Below are positions 17,801-18,302 of a DNA stretch of 18,302 bases, in pieces. The translations under genes and the position numbers were made by a program. The stretch covers positions 1 through 18,302 of the forward strand of contig JAHECH010000012.1 in the NCBI GenBank assembly GCA_024641835.1. The letters run 5' to 3'. The first letter of the stretch is position 1; every line of letters starts with the position of its first letter. Under the pieces are notes generated by a model. The model ran no database searches. It was not told the DNA's origin and saw only the letters and a list, made by a program, of their open reading frames with translations. Source of the DNA: Deltaproteobacteria bacterium. GTDB lineage: Bacteria; Desulfobacterota; DSM-4660; Desulfatiglandales; HGW-15.

Positions 17801-18302
17801 AGGTCTCCCATCTGGCCGATGGCAACGATCACAGAGCCTGTTTCCATGCGGGTCAGATCGGTTTCGTCGTACCTGGGATTAAAAGCCTTTTTCTCGTCAA
17901 ACACAGAGGTGCAGCGTTTGAACTCAACGCCATGAACTTTTCCCTGCTTCTCAAGAAAGCGTTTCGGCCCGTAGCTGTTGACGATAGTGATCCCTTCTTC
18001 CAGGGCCTCTTCGATCTCATAATCCCAGGCGGGCATTTCATCCCTTTTCTCCAGGCAGACAAGGGTGACGTCTTCTGCCCCTTTTCTCTTGGCTGTAAGG
18101 GCGACGTCAATGGCCACGTTCCCTCCGCCGATGACGACCACCTTCTTCTGGATGCTCACCGGTTTACCCATGGCAGCGTCCCGGAGGAATTCCACGCCAT
18201 AGAGAATGCCCGGCAGATTTTCGCCTTCGACGTTGAGTTTGCGGCTGAGATGGAGACCGGTGGCGAGGAATACAGCCTTGTAGCCCTCTTTTCTGAGGCT
18301 GT
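14854..18302 (-). CDS. hdrA: Giant HdrA/GltD-like fused iron-sulfur flavoprotein, cassette B (partial, 5' end outside window)
   Basis: The last 1,148 residues of a paralogue of the 1756-6204 product are present, and the frame is open to the window edge. Visible parts are the second half of the GltD/NfnB-like module with [11 protein letters not shown], the cysteine cluster CLKCGICSEC, the motif QCVGSRDINRCDHAYC-SAVCC, a second HdrA unit beginning VFVCNCG with flavin motif VIGGGVAG, and two C-terminal [4Fe-4S] motifs (CAACLTCVRTCP and CRGCGACVAECP). By alignment about 330 N-terminal residues, including the position that is Sec in cassette A, are missing from the window. At the dinucleotide site, CLEKRDEMPA replaces the YRRS-type sequence of copy A. 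It probably receives or donates electrons through MvhD, whose gene follows after 155 nt. Confidence 0.92.
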   Translation of the reverse strand, partial: SLRKEGYKAVFLATGLHLSRKLNVEGENLPGILYGVEFLRDAAMGKPVSIQKKVVVIGGGNVAIDVALTAKRKGAEDVTLVCLEKRDEMPAWDYEIEEALEEGITIVNSYGPKRFLEKQGKVHGVEFKRCTSVFDEKKAFNPRYDETDLTRMETGSVIVAIGQMGDLSFAKKEGIPLTARGGLDADPATLQTSLQWLFVGGDALYGPKSVVEAVASGKEAAESIHRYLNGVDLKAGRDQDWAYEKPDITGEARVSRTAMQKISLKERKDNFKEIALGFSEEEAKAEASRCLKCGICSECYQCVSACLAGAVDHSMKPKERTIEVGAIILAPGFEPFDPTRFETYSYANHPNVLTSLEFERVLSASGPYEGHLVRPSDHKEPKRIAWLQCVGSRDINRCDHAYCSAVCCMYAIKEAVIAKEHSKEPIDTTIFFMDMRTYGKDFEKYYNRAEQEKGVRFIRSRIHTIEPADGDNLCIRFAAESGEIKEEDFDMVVLSIGLAPLKGVSEMAQKLGVELNEHQYAMTSSFSPVKTSKEGIYVCGVFQAPKDIPQSVMEASASAAASTEMLASARGTLTRSKELPPELDVSGQTPKIGVFVCNCGINIGGVADVPAVREYAKTLPYVVHVEDNLFTCSQDTQEKMKQVIKEKNINRVVVASCSPRTHEPLFQETIRDAGLNKYLFEMANIRDQNTWVHMNDPKAATEKAKDLVRMAVAKAALVEPLEQILLQVNKGVLVIGGGVAGMEAALGVAEQGFQAYLVEKTGALGGVARRLRSTWKGEDIGAYVEKLVKRIKEHPLIRIFMEAEVKETSGIIGNFTSTLHPTDGKGSPSTIDHGVTILATGGKEYQPSEYLYGQHPGVLTHLDLDVAIKAGDARVRQAKTAVFIQCVGSRIPERPYCSKICCTHSLESALTLKSMNPDMDVFILYRDVRSYGFREDIYREAREKGVIFIRYDLEKLPEIYLGDDRSLSLTVMDHVLGRPIHLSPDLVVLATAILPNENKHLFELYKVPVNAEGFLIEAHAKLRPVDFASEGLFMAGLAHYPKPIDETITQAKAAVARAMTILSKEGIYVGGVVASVNPDKCAACLTCVRTCPYNAPHIGEEGYAIIEPAACRGCGACVAECPGKAIALKHFTDEQIIAKTDALFQASA

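Noticed and set aside
1..18302. Global reassignment of TGA (for example to Trp).
   Set aside because: TGA is the terminal stop of at least seven genes here (hdrA-B, metV-A, metV-B, mvhD-A, both kinase genes at 10275 and 7194, and the 96-aa gene), and the internal TGAs align with Cys, not Trp.
14854..18302. A Sec codon in the cassette B giant HdrA.
   Set aside because: The N-terminal region with the equivalent position lies outside the window, so nothing can be said; the visible part contains no in-frame TGA.

Overview
The window looks like the chromosome of a strictly anaerobic, selenoprotein-using bacterium, most likely a Desulfobacterota (deltaproteobacterial) sulfate reducer or syntroph that runs the Wood-Ljungdahl C1 pathway. 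This is inferred from gene content: HdrA-family flavoproteins, MvhD, MetV and MetF, plus cytoplasmic PAS kinases of a type common in that phylum. No marker gene fixes the taxon. Every gene supported here lies on the minus strand, so transcription runs from 18302 down to 1. There are no rRNAs, tRNAs, mobile elements or CRISPR arrays, and no gap without a gene exceeds 155 nt.

In transcription order the layout is: (i) cassette B, with a giant HdrA-family protein (5' end outside the window, stop at 14854), mvhD (14276-14698), metV (13597-14265) and metF (12665-13600); (ii) a 96-aa protein of unknown function (12283-12573); (iii) a block of soluble signalling proteins, with a Rossmann-PAS-PAS histidine kinase (10275-12275, TTG start) and two paralogous REC-PAS-histidine kinases (8809-10278 and 7194-8696); (iv) a divergent third MetF homologue (6225-7100); (v) cassette A, with a giant HdrA-family protein (1756-6204), mvhD (1325-1756), metV (612-1277) and metF (1-615, 3' end outside the window). 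Several junctions overlap (ATGA or TAATG) and the rest are short, which suggests one or a few long transcripts.

The main result is that three genes are interrupted by an in-frame TGA that is best read as selenocysteine. These are hdrA-A (codon 63, 6016-6018) and both mvhD copies (codon 16, at 1709-1711 and 14651-14653). In each case the TGA sits where the family normally has cysteine, the conserved protein continues in the same frame, and a stem-loop with suitable spacing follows. TGA is also the normal stop of seven genes in the window, so it is not globally reassigned.

Proposed function (inference): each cassette encodes a methylene-THF reductase (MetF-MetV) joined through MvhD to a very large HdrA/GltD-like flavoprotein. 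Such a complex could couple NAD(P)H, methylene-THF and ferredoxin by flavin-based electron bifurcation or confurcation. No hdrB or hdrC and no hydrogenase gene is present in the window. The two cassettes differ at the presumed dinucleotide site of the GltD-like domain, so they may use different pyridine nucleotides. The kinases between them may tie expression to redox or C1 status.
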